In this document: piece by piece, positions 1 through 8,690 of the stretch
Layout of the letters: every line of letters starts with the position of its first letter
How positions within the stretch are numbered: position 1 is the first letter of the stretch
Assembly (NCBI RefSeq): GCF_900100495.1
Contig: NZ_FNCT01000002.1
Span: forward strand, 248,001-312,000
Source: Pseudomonas benzenivorans
GTDB taxonomy: Bacteria; Pseudomonadota; Gammaproteobacteria; Pseudomonadales; Pseudomonadaceae
Direction: 5' to 3'
Length of the DNA stretch: 64,000 bases
Made by a program: the position numbers and the translations under genes
The notes under the pieces: model-generated
Told to the model about the DNA's origin: nothing
What the model saw: the letters and a program-made list of their open reading frames with translations, nothing else
Databases searched by the model: none

Positions 1-2908
1 TCAGCGGCTTGAGACGCTTGGTCACCACCGCCACCGCCTTGATGAAGCCGCGGTTCGACGACACCTTGACCCGGTCGCCGGCCTTGATCCCCAGCTCCTT
101 GCCCAGCACCTCGCCGATCTCGACGAACTGCTCCGGCTGGGTGATGGCGGCGAGCCGGCAGTGCTTGGTCCAGAAGTGGAAATGCTCGGTCAGCCGGTAG
201 GTGGTCGCGGCATAGGGGAACTCGTCGGCCGTGCCGAACACCTCCATATCGTTCTTGAACACCCGCGCCGCCGGATTGCTGGTCGCCTGCGGCTGGTCCG
301 GGTGCAGCGGGTTGCGCCCGATCGGCGTCTCGAACGGCTCGTAGTGCTCGGGGAACGGCCCTTCGGCCATCTTGTCCACGGCGAAGAAGCGCGCCACCCC
401 TTCGGGGTTCATGATGAACGGATTCATCCCCGCTTCCGGTGGCGAATCGGGCTTGATGTCGGGCACGTCGGTGCCGGTCCAGACCTTGCCGTTCCACCAC
501 ACCAGGCGCTTCTTCAGCGGGTCCCAGGGCTGGCCGGAGAGGTCGGCCGAGGCGCGGTTGTAGAGGATCCGCCGGTTCGCCGGCCAGGACCAGGCCCAAC
601 CGTTGGTCTGCCCCATGTTGTAGGGGTCGGCGTTGTCGCGCCGCGCCATCTGGTTGCCCTGCTGGGTCCAGGCGCCGCTGAAGATCCAGCAGCCGCAGGC
701 GGTCGAACCGTCGGCACGCAGCTGGGCGAAACCGGCCAGTTGCTCGCCGGCCTTGGCCAGCAACGCGCCGCTGGCCGGGTCGCTGACATCGGCCAGGGCC
801 TTGCCGCTGAACTCGCGGGCGAGTTCGTCCGGCCCCGGCTCATCCGGGCGCAGGTAGTTCCACTCGAGGTTGAGGATCGGCGCGGGATAGGCGCCGCCCT
901 CCTTGGTGTAGAGCTCGCGCAGGCGATGGAACAGCCCGGCCATGATGGCGATGTCGGTGCGTGCCTGGCCGGGCGGCTCGGCAGCCTTCCAGTGCCACTG
1001 CAGCCAGCGCCCGCTGTTGACCAGGGAGCCGTCCTCCTCGGCGAAGCAGGTGGTCGGCAGGCGGATCACCGTGGTCTGGATGCTGGCGGTGTCGACTTCG
1101 TTGTAGTCGCCGACGTTGCGCCAGAACTCCGAGGTGTCGGTGGCCAGCGGGTCCATCACCACCAGGAACTTCAGTTTGGCCAGCGCGGCGCCGACTTTGG
1201 CCTTGTTGGGGAACGAGCCGATCGGGTTGAAGCCCTGGCAGAAGTAGCCGTTGACCTTGCCCTGGTACATCAGGTCGAACACCTTGAGCACGTCGTAGCC
1301 GGGGATGTCCAGCTTGGGCAGCCAGTCGTAGCCCCAGTTGTTCTCCGCGGTGGCGTTCTTGCCGTACCAGGCCTTCATCAGGCTGACGTGGAACTTCTCG
1401 TAGTTTTGCCAGTAGGACAGCTGCCCCGGGCGCATCGGCAGGCTGGTGCGCTTGGCGATATAGGCCGCGTAGTCCTGCTCGGCATCGCCGGCCAGGGTCA
1501 TATAGCCCGGCAGCAGGTTGGACAACAGGCCGAGGTCGGTCAGCCCCTGGATGTTGGAGTGGCCGCGCAGGGCGTTCATCCCGCCGCCGGGCATGCCGAT
1601 GTTGCCGAGCAGCAACTGCACCATGGCGCCGGTGCGGATCATCTGCGAGCCGACCGTATGCTGGGTCCAGCCGAGGGCGTACATGATGGTCATGGCCTTG
1701 CCCGGCGCCGAGGTCTCGGCGATCTCCGCCCAGACCTTGAGCAGCGCCTCCTGCGGCGTACCGCAGATGCTGCTGACCAGTTCAGCGGTGTAGCGGCTGT
1801 AGTGCCGCTTCATCAACTGGAACACGCAGCGCGGGTCCTGCAGGGTCGGATCGACGCGGGTGAAGCCGTCCTCGCCTTTCGCATAGCTCCAGGTGGCCTT
1901 CTGCGTATAGGCGCGCTTGTCCGCGTCGTAGCCGTTGAACAGGCCGTCTTCGAAGCCGTAGGCGTCGTCGACGATGAACGCCGCGTCGGTGTAGTTGCTC
2001 ACGTACTCGTGCTGGATCTTGTCCTCGCTGATCAGGTAGTTGATCAGCCCGCCGAGGAAGGCGATGTCGGTGCCGGTGCGGATCGGTGCGTAGTAGTCGG
2101 CCACCGAGGCCGAGCGGGTGAAGCGTGGGTCGACCACGATCAGCCGCGCCTTGTTGTGCGCCTTGGCTTCGGTGACCCACTTGAAGCCGCAGGGATGGGC
2201 TTCGGCGGCGTTGCCACCGATGATCAGTACCAGGTCGGCATTCTTGATGTCGACCCAGTGATTGGTCATGGCGCCGCGGCCAAACGTCGGGGCAAGACCT
2301 GCCACCGTCGGGCCGTGTCAGACACGCGCTTGGTTATCGAATCCCAGGATGCCGAGCGAGCGCACCACCTTATGGGTGAGGTAACCCGACTCGTTGGACG
2401 AGGCCGAGGCGGCGAGGAAACCGGTGGTCAACCAGCGGTTGACGGTCTGGCCCTGCTCGTTGCGCTCGATGAAATTGGCATCGCGATCGGCTTTCACCAG
2501 CTTGGCGATGCGCTCCAGCGCGTCGTCCCATTCCAGGCGCTTCCACTCGTTGCTGCCGGGCTCGCGGATCTGCGGGTAATGCAGGCGGTTGGGGCTATGG
2601 ACGAAGTCCAGCAGGCCGGCGCCTTTCGGGCAGAGGGTGCCGCGGTTGACCGGATGGTCGGCGTCGCCCTCGATATGGATGATTTCCTGGGTGACGTTCT
2701 TGCCACCGTCGCCCTGGCTGTACATGATCAGGCCGCAGCCGACGGAGCAATAGGGGCAGGTGTTGCGCGTCTCACGGGTGCTCGCCAGTTTGAAGTGGCG
2801 AACCTGGTCGGCGAAGGCATCCGGTGGAGCCATGCCCAGCGCCGCCATGCTCGATCCCCCAAGGCCGACCGCACAGACCTTGAAGAATTGCCGACGGTTC
2901 ATATCCAT
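1..2908 (-). CDS. fdnG: Formate dehydrogenase (N/O class) catalytic alpha subunit, selenocysteine-containing, 3' end cut by window edge
   Basis: This is the catalytic subunit of the periplasm-facing respiratory formate dehydrogenase, which oxidises formate to CO2 at a molybdenum bis-MGD centre and passes electrons to an iron-sulfur beta subunit and cytochrome b. The start ATG at 2908 has an AGGAG ribosome site. A Tat signal (RRQFFK, residues 5-10) precedes the 4Fe-4S cysteines C51, C54, C58 and C93. Codon 197 (2318-2320) is an in-frame UGA followed by HGPTVAGLAPTFGRG, exactly where E. coli FdnG/FdoG has selenocysteine, so the gene is not broken. The frame then stays open through motifs such as GGNAAEAHPCGFKW to the window edge, about 969 codons against about 1015 in E. 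coli. The beta and gamma subunits should lie just outside. FdnG and FdoG cannot be told apart from this alone. Confidence 0.95.
2285..2320 (-). promoter_or_regulatory. SECIS element directing UGA readthrough in fdnG
   Basis: Directly after the UGA, the mRNA can fold as CGG-U-GGC / GCC-CCG (2307-2301 with 2293-2288). The apical loop AGGUCUU (2300-2294) and the single bulged U (2304) are the two features recognised by the elongation factor SelB in the E. coli fdhF and fdnG elements. The loop GGUC and the bulge are seen in the sequence; SelB recognition is inferred from known systems. selA, selB, selC and selD must be elsewhere in the genome. Confidence 0.85.
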
Positions 2909-3022
2909 CGTGGTTCTCCTGATTCAGGCTTGCGAACGACGGGTCAAGCCACGCCGTTCCCTCAATAACCCTAGTCAATCTGCGGCAATTGGCAAATTGC
3001 CAGCCCCGCCCGCGCCACGACC

Positions 3023-3058
3023 TGCGCCTGCGCCTGCGCTTGCGCTTGCGCTTGCGGC
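3023..3058 (+). repeat. Six-copy hexamer tandem repeat (TGCGCC/TGCGCT) upstream of a membrane-protein gene
   Basis: Six consecutive 6-bp units read TGCGCC twice, TGCGCT three times, then TGCGGC. They end 21 bp before the AAGGAG ribosome site of the gene at 3093. A small inverted repeat, GGCAATT (2984-2990) / AATTGCC (2995-3001), lies just before. In this non-coding position, changes in repeat number would change promoter or leader spacing, not reading frame. Confidence 0.75.
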
Positions 3059-3092
3059 ATACTGGCGGCCTTTTTCGACAAGGAGTCCGCCC

Positions 3093-3542
3093 ATGACCAC
3101 GCCCGCCTGGTGGCTACTGCTGCTGCCACTGATCGCCGGCGCCTGCCTGCCGCTGCAAGCCGGCATCAACGGCCAGTTGGCCAGGCAGGTGTCCAGCACG
3201 CTCAGCGCCGCACTGATTTCCTTTCTGGTCGGCAGCCTGGCGCTGCTGCTGATCGTCCTGGTCCAGCGCGAAGCGCCCAGCCTCGGCGCCCTCAAGGGCT
3301 TGAGCTGGTGGCAGTGGAGCGGCGGCCTGCTCGGCGCCTTCTTCATCTTCATCGCGGCCTTCGCCGGCCCGCGCATCGGCGCGCTGCTGTTGATGGTGCT
3401 GGTGCTGGCCGGGCAGCTGGGCATGGCCCTGACCCTGGATCATTTCGGCTGGGCCGGCTTTCGCCAGGCGCCGGTCAGCCTCGGCAAGTTCGCCGGCCTG
3501 TTGTTGATCGTCGCCGGGATCTGGCTGATCCGCCGCGGCTAG
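3093..3542 (+). CDS. Small DMT-superfamily membrane protein (YdcZ/DUF606-like)
   Basis: A 149-residue, very hydrophobic protein with about five membrane segments, starting MTTPAWWLLLLPLIAG and ending in IVAGIWLIRRG. The early motif LPLQAGINGQLARQ and the length match the YdcZ/DUF606 branch of the drug/metabolite transporter superfamily, whose members are about 140-150 residues and presumably work as dimers. The start ATG at 3093 has an AAGGAG site 7 bases upstream (3080-3085); longer in-frame starts would run through the hexamer repeat and lack a ribosome site. No substrate can be inferred. It is divergent from fdnG and convergent with the next gene. Confidence 0.8.
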   Translation: MTTPAWWLLLLPLIAGACLPLQAGINGQLARQVSSTLSAALISFLVGSLALLLIVLVQREAPSLGALKGLSWWQWSGGLLGAFFIFIAAFAGPRIGALLLMVLVLAGQLGMALTLDHFGWAGFRQAPVSLGKFAGLLLIVAGIWLIRRG

Positions 3543-3585
3543 CCGTGAGTAGGGTGCGCGGGGCAGCGGGTCGGGGGACAGCTTC

Positions 3586-4521
3586 TCAGTCGCGTTGAAA
3601 GCGGTAGAACAGGTTGGGTTCGCTGACCAGGTAGAGGTTGCCGCGGTCGTCGAAGGTCATGCCCTCGCCTTGCGGCACGCTGTCCTGCAGGCCGGCGAAA
3701 CCGCCGAGCAGCGAGCGGAAGCTGATCAACTTGCCGCGGCCATCCAACTCCATCAACAACTTCGACTCGTCGCTGAGCAGGGCCAGGTGGCCGGTGCGCT
3801 CGTCGTAATGCACCGAGCTGAGGTCGCGGGCGAAGACCTTGTGCTCGATCCACGCCTCGCGGTCGATCACTTCGAGGTTGAAGTCGCCCCGGATGCTCGA
3901 TTTCAGCCCGCGGATCTCATAGAGCTTGCGCGGCGAATGCTCCTTGACCACGAACAGCCGGTCGCCGGCGCGGTCATAGCCAGCCCCCTCGAAGCCCTGG
4001 TTGTCGCCGCCCTGCAGGCCCAGGGTCAGCGCCCGGTAATCCTCGCGGAACAACGCCCCGGGCCTCTCCGGCACCTCGACCACCACCAGCGCCTGGTTGC
4101 GCTCCTCGGCCAGCAGCAGGAGGTTGTCGCCCAGGTAGGTGATGCCCTCCACATCGCTGAAGCCGCTGAGCGGATAGCGCGCCAGCAACTCGCCGTCCTT
4201 GCTCAGGGCGAGCAGTTCCTCCGGGTTGTTGAGCACCGCCCAGAGCTGGCCGCGGCGCTCGTCGTAGGTCAGCCCGGAGAGGTTGTCGTCGACGCCCGGC
4301 AGCGCCTTGGCGTCGATCCGCACCCGGTACTCGGGCAACCACAGGCTGCGCTCCTGCCACTCGTCTGCGTGCCAGGCGGTCTTGATCCAGAAATACAGGC
4401 GTTCATCCAGATGCTGGACACGCACTTGAAAGACCAGGGTCAGTAGCAGCAACAGCAGCGCCCATTTCCATGGACTCAAGACGGGTAGCCGTCCTAGTAC
4501 CCCCTTCGCAGCGGACAGCAT
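3586..4521 (-). CDS. SdiA-regulated-domain protein, membrane-anchored beta-propeller
   Basis: A 311-residue protein with a short N-terminal cytoplasmic stretch, one membrane helix (about residues 18-36, WKWALLLLLLTLVFQV) and a periplasmic region with the repeated blades of the SdiA-regulated family (PF06977-like): NLSGLTYDERRGQLWAVLNNPEELLALSKDGELL, DVEGITYLGDNLLLLAEER, NQGFEGAGYDRAGDRLFVVKE and GEGMTFDDRGNLYLVSEPNLFYRF. The family folds as a beta-propeller resembling calcium-dependent phytase or esterase propellers, but its activity is unknown and the name comes from one Salmonella member. The ATG overlaps a sequence that resembles half of a Fur box. It is convergent with the DMT-like gene and divergent from the SulP gene. 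Confidence 0.8.
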   Translation of the reverse strand: MLSAAKGVLGRLPVLSPWKWALLLLLLTLVFQVRVQHLDERLYFWIKTAWHADEWQERSLWLPEYRVRIDAKALPGVDDNLSGLTYDERRGQLWAVLNNPEELLALSKDGELLARYPLSGFSDVEGITYLGDNLLLLAEERNQALVVVEVPERPGALFREDYRALTLGLQGGDNQGFEGAGYDRAGDRLFVVKEHSPRKLYEIRGLKSSIRGDFNLEVIDREAWIEHKVFARDLSSVHYDERTGHLALLSDESKLLMELDGRGKLISFRSLLGGFAGLQDSVPQGEGMTFDDRGNLYLVSEPNLFYRFQRD

Positions 4522-4535
4522 GAATAATCATTCTC
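4521..4535. promoter_or_regulatory. Fur-box-like half site over the start of the SdiA-regulated gene
   Basis: ATAATCATTCTC (about 4524-4535) matches the right half of the Fur consensus ATAATCATTATC at 11 of 12 positions. The left half is poor and the site overlaps the ATG at 4519-4521, so a functional operator is only a possibility. Confidence 0.25.
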
Positions 4536-4956
4536 GTGCGCCTATGGGAAAGGCCAGTCTGCCCGGGGATTATTGCAATCCGCAGTGCTCTGCGTGCGCT
4601 GACGCAAATGACTGACGCAGGGGTTCGAACCAGCACCCCGGGCAAAGTTCCGCCGCCTTGCGTCCGTCGCCCGGGCGGGGTGCGATCGATGCCCTGCTGT
4701 GTTAGGTTACGCGGCCTTTTTGCCGACCCGGATCGAGAGCGCTGGTCATGACATTGGCCCAACCGTCCCGCCGGCTGCCGGCGCCGACCTAGCGTTTCGC
4801 CCGCACCGGCATGCCTCGGTGGTTTTCCCGTTGGCCTGGTCCGGCCCCCTGGTGCGGCTGAGCCCCGTCCGGCCAGGCGCACGCTGTATTTTTCGCGCCG
4901 CCACTCAGCCTGTCCGCCTGCACCGGCCGCGGCCCCCAGCCTTTTTGGAATACACC
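4522..4956 (+). other. Long GC-rich leader upstream of the SulP gene, no gene seen
   Basis: These 435 bases hold no convincing ORF. Two hairpins stand out: GCACCCC (4633-4639) with GGGGTGC (4677-4683), and GCCTGG (4834-4839) with CCAGGC (4873-4878), the second extended inward by further GC pairs. The sequence just before the ATG at 4957 (CTTTTTGGAATACACC) has only a weak ribosome site. The region may be a structured 5' leader, but I cannot match it to a riboswitch class I know. Confidence 0.4.
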
Positions 4957-6459
4957 ATGCTGCCCTGCCTGAAACACACCTGGTTCTTCAACATCCGCGG
5001 CGACGTGCTCGCCGGCCTGGTGGTCGCCCTGGCGCTGATCCCCGAGGCCATCGCCTTCTCGATCATCGCCGGGGTCGATCCCAAGGTCGGCCTCTATGCC
5101 TCCTTCTGCATCGCCGTGGTGATCGCCTTCGTCGGCGGCCGCCCGGGGATGATCAGCGCCGCCACCGGGGCCATGGCCCTGGTCATGGTGACCCTGGTCA
5201 AGGAGCACGGCCTGCAGTACCTGCTGGCCGCCACCCTGCTCACCGGCGTGCTGCAGATCGGCGCCGGCTACCTCAGGCTGGGCAGCCTGATGCGCTTCGT
5301 CTCGCGCTCGGTGGTCACCGGCTTCGTCAACGCCCTGGCGATCCTGATCTTCATGGCCCAGCTGCCGGAACTGACCGACGTGACCTGGCAGGTCTACGTC
5401 ATGACCGCCGCGGGTCTGGGCATCATCTACCTGTTCCCCTACCTGCCCAGGGTCGGCAGGGTCATCCCCTCGCCGCTGGTGTGCATCCTGTCGATGACCG
5501 CCGTGGCCATGCTCATGGGCCTGGATATCCGCACTGTCGGCGACATGGGCCAGTTGCCGGATACCCTGCCGGTGTTCCTCTGGCCGGACGTGCCGCTGAA
5601 CCTCGAGACCCTGGCGATCATCTTCCCCTACGCCGCCGCCCTGGCCGTGGTCGGCCTGCTGGAGTCGATGATGACCGCGACCATAGTCGACGACCTGACC
5701 GATACCACCAGCGACAAGAACCGCGAGTGCAAGGGCCAGGGCGTGGCCAATATCGCCGCCGGCCTGCTCGGCGGCATGGCCGGCTGCGCGATGATCGGCC
5801 AGTCGGTGATCAACGTGAAATCCGGCGGCCGCGGCCGCCTGTCCTGCCTCACCGCCGGTGTCGTATTGCTGCTGATGGTGGTATTCCTCAGCGACTGGGT
5901 GCGGCAGATCCCCATGGCCGCGCTGGTCGCGGTGATGATCATGGTGTCGATCGGTACCTTCAGCTGGGACTCGCTGCGCAACCTCAAGCAGTTCCCGCTG
6001 TCGACCAATATCGTCATGCTCGCCACCGTGGCGGTCACCGTCTACAGCCACAACCTGGCCTACGGCGTGCTGGTCGGCGTGCTGCTGGCGGCGCTGTTCT
6101 TCGCCAACAAGATCGGCCATTTCCTCTACATTTCCTCCGAGGCCGACCGCGACGGCAGCCGGCGCAGCTACAAGGTGGTCGGCCAGGTGTTCTTCGCCTC
6201 CGCCGACCAGTTCATCGCTGCCTTCGACTTCAAGGAAGCGCTTGATAGGGTGAGCATCGACCTGTCCCGCGCGCACTTCTGGGACATCACCGCGGTGGCC
6301 GCGCTGGACAAGGTGGTGATCAAGCTGCGCCGCGAGGGCACCGAGGTGGAGGTGCTCGGCCTCAACGAAGCCAGCGCGACCATCGTCGACCGTTTCGGCG
6401 TGCACGACAAATCGGGCCCCGCTGGGTCCGATGCCGTCGACCAACTGATGGGCCACTAA
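4957..6459 (+). CDS. SulP-family anion transporter with STAS domain
   Basis: A 500-residue SulP (SLC26-like) transporter. The membrane core starts [28 protein letters not shown] (here [20 protein letters not shown], residues about 13-32), followed by the family signature VGLYASF and about 10-12 further hydrophobic segments. The cytoplasmic STAS domain occupies about residues 405-490 ([22 protein letters not shown]). The ATG at 4957 is chosen because the 86 codons before it translate to non-family sequence. SulP proteins carry sulfate, bicarbonate or C4-dicarboxylates; sequence alone does not decide which. The tandem-Usp gene begins 14 bases downstream, suggesting one transcript and a regulatory or stress link. 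Confidence 0.88.
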   Translation: MLPCLKHTWFFNIRGDVLAGLVVALALIPEAIAFSIIAGVDPKVGLYASFCIAVVIAFVGGRPGMISAATGAMALVMVTLVKEHGLQYLLAATLLTGVLQIGAGYLRLGSLMRFVSRSVVTGFVNALAILIFMAQLPELTDVTWQVYVMTAAGLGIIYLFPYLPRVGRVIPSPLVCILSMTAVAMLMGLDIRTVGDMGQLPDTLPVFLWPDVPLNLETLAIIFPYAAALAVVGLLESMMTATIVDDLTDTTSDKNRECKGQGVANIAAGLLGGMAGCAMIGQSVINVKSGGRGRLSCLTAGVVLLLMVVFLSDWVRQIPMAALVAVMIMVSIGTFSWDSLRNLKQFPLSTNIVMLATVAVTVYSHNLAYGVLVGVLLAALFFANKIGHFLYISSEADRDGSRRSYKVVGQVFFASADQFIAAFDFKEALDRVSIDLSRAHFWDITAVAALDKVVIKLRREGTEVEVLGLNEASATIVDRFGVHDKSGPAGSDAVDQLMGH

Positions 6460-6473
6460 GAAGGAGCACGACA

Positions 6474-7325
6474 ATGACCCACGTAATGGCTTGTATCGAT
6501 GGTTCGCAATCCACCGCCGGCGTCTGCGACTACGCCGCCTGGGCCAGCCTGCGCCTGGACGCGCCGCTGTGCTTCCTGCATGTGCTGGATCAGGTGCAGT
6601 ACCCGCAGCGCAGCGACCTATCCGGCAATATCGGCCTGGGCAGCCGCGAACACCTGCTGGAAGAGCTGGCCAGCCTCGACGAACAACGCAGCAGGCTGGC
6701 CCTGGAGCAGGGTCATCATCTGCTCGAAGCGGCCAAGGCCCGCGCCATGGCCGATGGCATCACCAACCCGCAACTGCGCCAACGGCATGGCGACCTGGTC
6801 GACAGCCTCGCCGAACTGCAACAGGACATCCGCCTGCTGGTGATCGGCGGCCAGGGCGAGGCCAGCGCCAGCCTCGCCCGGCAGGTCGGCAGCCAGCTGA
6901 AGAACGCCATCCGCACCCTGCAGCGGCCGATCCTGGTCAGCTGCGGCGAATTCAAGGCGCCGCAGAGCTATCTGTTCGCCTACGACGGCAGCGCCACCGC
7001 ACGCAAGGGCATCGAGATGCTCGCCGCCAGCCCGTTGCTCAAGGGCCTGCCGTGTCACCTGCTGATGGTTGGCGCCGACACCGGCGATGCCTGGGAACAG
7101 CTCAAGGCCGCCGCGCGGGTGCTGCAGGGCTCGGCCAGCGAGGTGCAGCTGGCGATCCGCGCCGGCGAAGTCGAGCCGACCCTGCACGCCTACCAGGCCG
7201 AACACGGCATCGACCTGCTGGCCATGGGCGCCTACGGCCACTCGCGGATCCGCCAGTTCCTGGTCGGCAGCACCACCAGTCACCTGCTGCGCTCCAGCGA
7301 GTGCCCGCTGCTGATCCTGCGCTAA
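6474..7325 (+). CDS. Tandem universal stress protein (two Usp domains)
   Basis: A 283-residue cytoplasmic protein with two Usp (PF00582) domains, about residues 1-145 and 155-283. The second carries the ATP-binding signature G-x2-G-x9-G-S/T (GAYGHSRIRQFLVGSTT) and the typical ending SECPLLILR; the first has a less regular version (GGQGEASASLARQVGS). It starts at ATG 6474 after an AAGGAG site and follows the SulP gene by 14 bases. Pairs of SulP transporter and tandem Usp are common in proteobacteria; the Usp may sense ATP/AMP or tune the transporter, but this is inference. Confidence 0.88.
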   Translation: MTHVMACIDGSQSTAGVCDYAAWASLRLDAPLCFLHVLDQVQYPQRSDLSGNIGLGSREHLLEELASLDEQRSRLALEQGHHLLEAAKARAMADGITNPQLRQRHGDLVDSLAELQQDIRLLVIGGQGEASASLARQVGSQLKNAIRTLQRPILVSCGEFKAPQSYLFAYDGSATARKGIEMLAASPLLKGLPCHLLMVGADTGDAWEQLKAAARVLQGSASEVQLAIRAGEVEPTLHAYQAEHGIDLLAMGAYGHSRIRQFLVGSTTSHLLRSSECPLLILR

Positions 7326-7375
7326 CGGTGACCTCTCCTTGGCTTGACGCCTGGCCGGGCGCCTGGCCACTCCGG

Positions 7376-7396
7376 GTAGGGTGCGCCGTGCGCACC
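7376..7396 (+). repeat. GTAGGGTGCGCC inverted-repeat element (exact copy at 56812-56832)
   Basis: The element begins GTAGG and holds the hairpin GGTGCGC (7380-7386) / GCGCACC (7390-7396). The identical 21 bases occur in reverse orientation at 56812-56832, and GTAGGGTGCGC alone at 3549-3559. It resembles the short palindromic intergenic repeats scattered through Pseudomonas genomes. It sits in the 164-bp gap after the Usp gene. Confidence 0.6.
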
Positions 7397-7489
7397 GCTG
7401 CCAGGTGACGCCCGCGGCGGCACGGTGGCGCTTTGCCGCCGGCTGAAGCACTATGCGCTGACTCGGCCGTCTTTGTGATCACCCGCCTC

Positions 7490-8611
7490 ATGACCGACAG
7501 CGAAGTACCCCGCCAACCCGCCGCCTTCGCCCTCTGGCGCGAAGCCCAGGACACCCGCACGCGCACGCGCCTGGGCGGTATCTATTACCTGCTGGCCTGG
7601 CTGTTGACCTGGCTGTTCAGTGCCGCACCGGCCGAGCTGCTCGGCTGGGGTCTGGCCGGGGTCGCCTACTTCGCCCTGATGCTGGTGGTGCGCCTGCTGC
7701 ATCGCCTGCCGCCGGTGCAAACGCCGCAGGCGCTGCGGGTGTGGCTCGACCGGCACTGGCTGCTGATCCTGCTGACCGCGCTGGTCTGGGGCCTGGTGCA
7801 TGCCTGGACGCTGAACAATCCGCAGTTCGCCAGTTCCTGGATCATCGCCACCCTCAGCACCATCGCCTTCAGCACCGCGCTGGCCTTCAACTTCTCGATG
7901 CGCAAGCGACCGGCGCTCCTCGCCCTGGGCCTGCTGTACCTGCCCGGGCTGGTGGCACTGGCCCTGCATTGGCACGAACAGCGCGCCACCCTGATTACCC
8001 TGGCGTTCTACCTGAGCTACCTGGTGCTCGCGCTCAACCGCAGCCACCGCGAGTACCGCAACACCCTGGCCCTGGAACTCAAGCTGCTCGAGCAGCAAGC
8101 CAGCCTGGAACAGCTCAGCCGCACCGATAGCCTGACCCAGCTGGGCAACCGCTACCAGTTCAACAGCCTGTTTCCGGCGCTGGTGGCCAGCGCCCAACGG
8201 CAGAGCGATCCGCTGTCGCTGGTGCTGCTGGATATCGATTTCTTCAAACGGGTCAATGACGAGTACGGCCATGCCTGCGGCGACGCCTGCCTCAGCGCCT
8301 TCGCCGAACGCATGCGCCAGGTGTTCCGCCGCGACAGCGATGCCCTGCTGCGCCTGGGCGGCGAAGAATTCGGCGTGTTGATGCCGCACACCTCGCTGGA
8401 GCAGGCCCGCCTGCTGGCGGAGAGCTTTCGCCAGGAACTGACGCAACACGGCTTCAGCGTGCAAGGCCACCAACTGCCGTTGACCGCCAGCCTCGGCGTC
8501 GGCTGCTTCGACCTGCACCGCGACGACAGCGCCGAAGCCTTCTTCAAGCGCGTCGACGACGCGCTCTACCTGGCCAAGAATACCGGGCGCAACTGCCTGA
8601 TACAGGCCTAA
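7490..8611 (+). CDS. Membrane-bound GGDEF diguanylate cyclase (first of a tandem pair)
   Basis: A 373-residue protein predicted to make cyclic di-GMP from two GTP. About six membrane helices (residues about 25-190) form a MASE-like sensor with the opening LWREAQDTRTRTRLGG. The GGDEF domain (about 215-373) has DxxTxLGNR (TDSLTQLGNRYQ), LLDIDFFKRVND, the active-site GGEEF and, five residues before it, an RxxD product-inhibition site (RDSD). The catalytic domain therefore looks active and feedback-inhibited. ATG 7490 begins the region similar to the next gene; an upstream TTG at 7433 is possible but adds unrelated sequence. The next gene, 79 bases on, is clearly homologous. Confidence 0.85.
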   Translation: MTDSEVPRQPAAFALWREAQDTRTRTRLGGIYYLLAWLLTWLFSAAPAELLGWGLAGVAYFALMLVVRLLHRLPPVQTPQALRVWLDRHWLLILLTALVWGLVHAWTLNNPQFASSWIIATLSTIAFSTALAFNFSMRKRPALLALGLLYLPGLVALALHWHEQRATLITLAFYLSYLVLALNRSHREYRNTLALELKLLEQQASLEQLSRTDSLTQLGNRYQFNSLFPALVASAQRQSDPLSLVLLDIDFFKRVNDEYGHACGDACLSAFAERMRQVFRRDSDALLRLGGEEFGVLMPHTSLEQARLLAESFRQELTQHGFSVQGHQLPLTASLGVGCFDLHRDDSAEAFFKRVDDALYLAKNTGRNCLIQA

Positions 8612-8690
8612 CACGCGGCCGCCATTCGCCGTGGAGCAAAACGCCATCACTCGACTAGGCTCAAGGTGTAGTCAGCGGAGTACCGCGCCG

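Noticed and set aside
161..2968. A 935-residue plus-strand ORF covering the formate dehydrogenase interval
   Set aside because: It is antisense to fdnG, has no family features and owes its length to high GC; the minus strand has the full catalytic-subunit motifs.
4617..4632. GGTTCGAACC resembling a tRNA T-arm, possibly a tRNA or attachment site
   Set aside because: Neither strand gives a pairing T-stem, acceptor or anticodon arm around it; it is a simple 10-base palindrome.
4789..6474. A 561-residue minus-strand ORF over the SulP gene
   Set aside because: His/Gln/Gly-rich antisense shadow; the plus strand carries the SulP signature and STAS domain.
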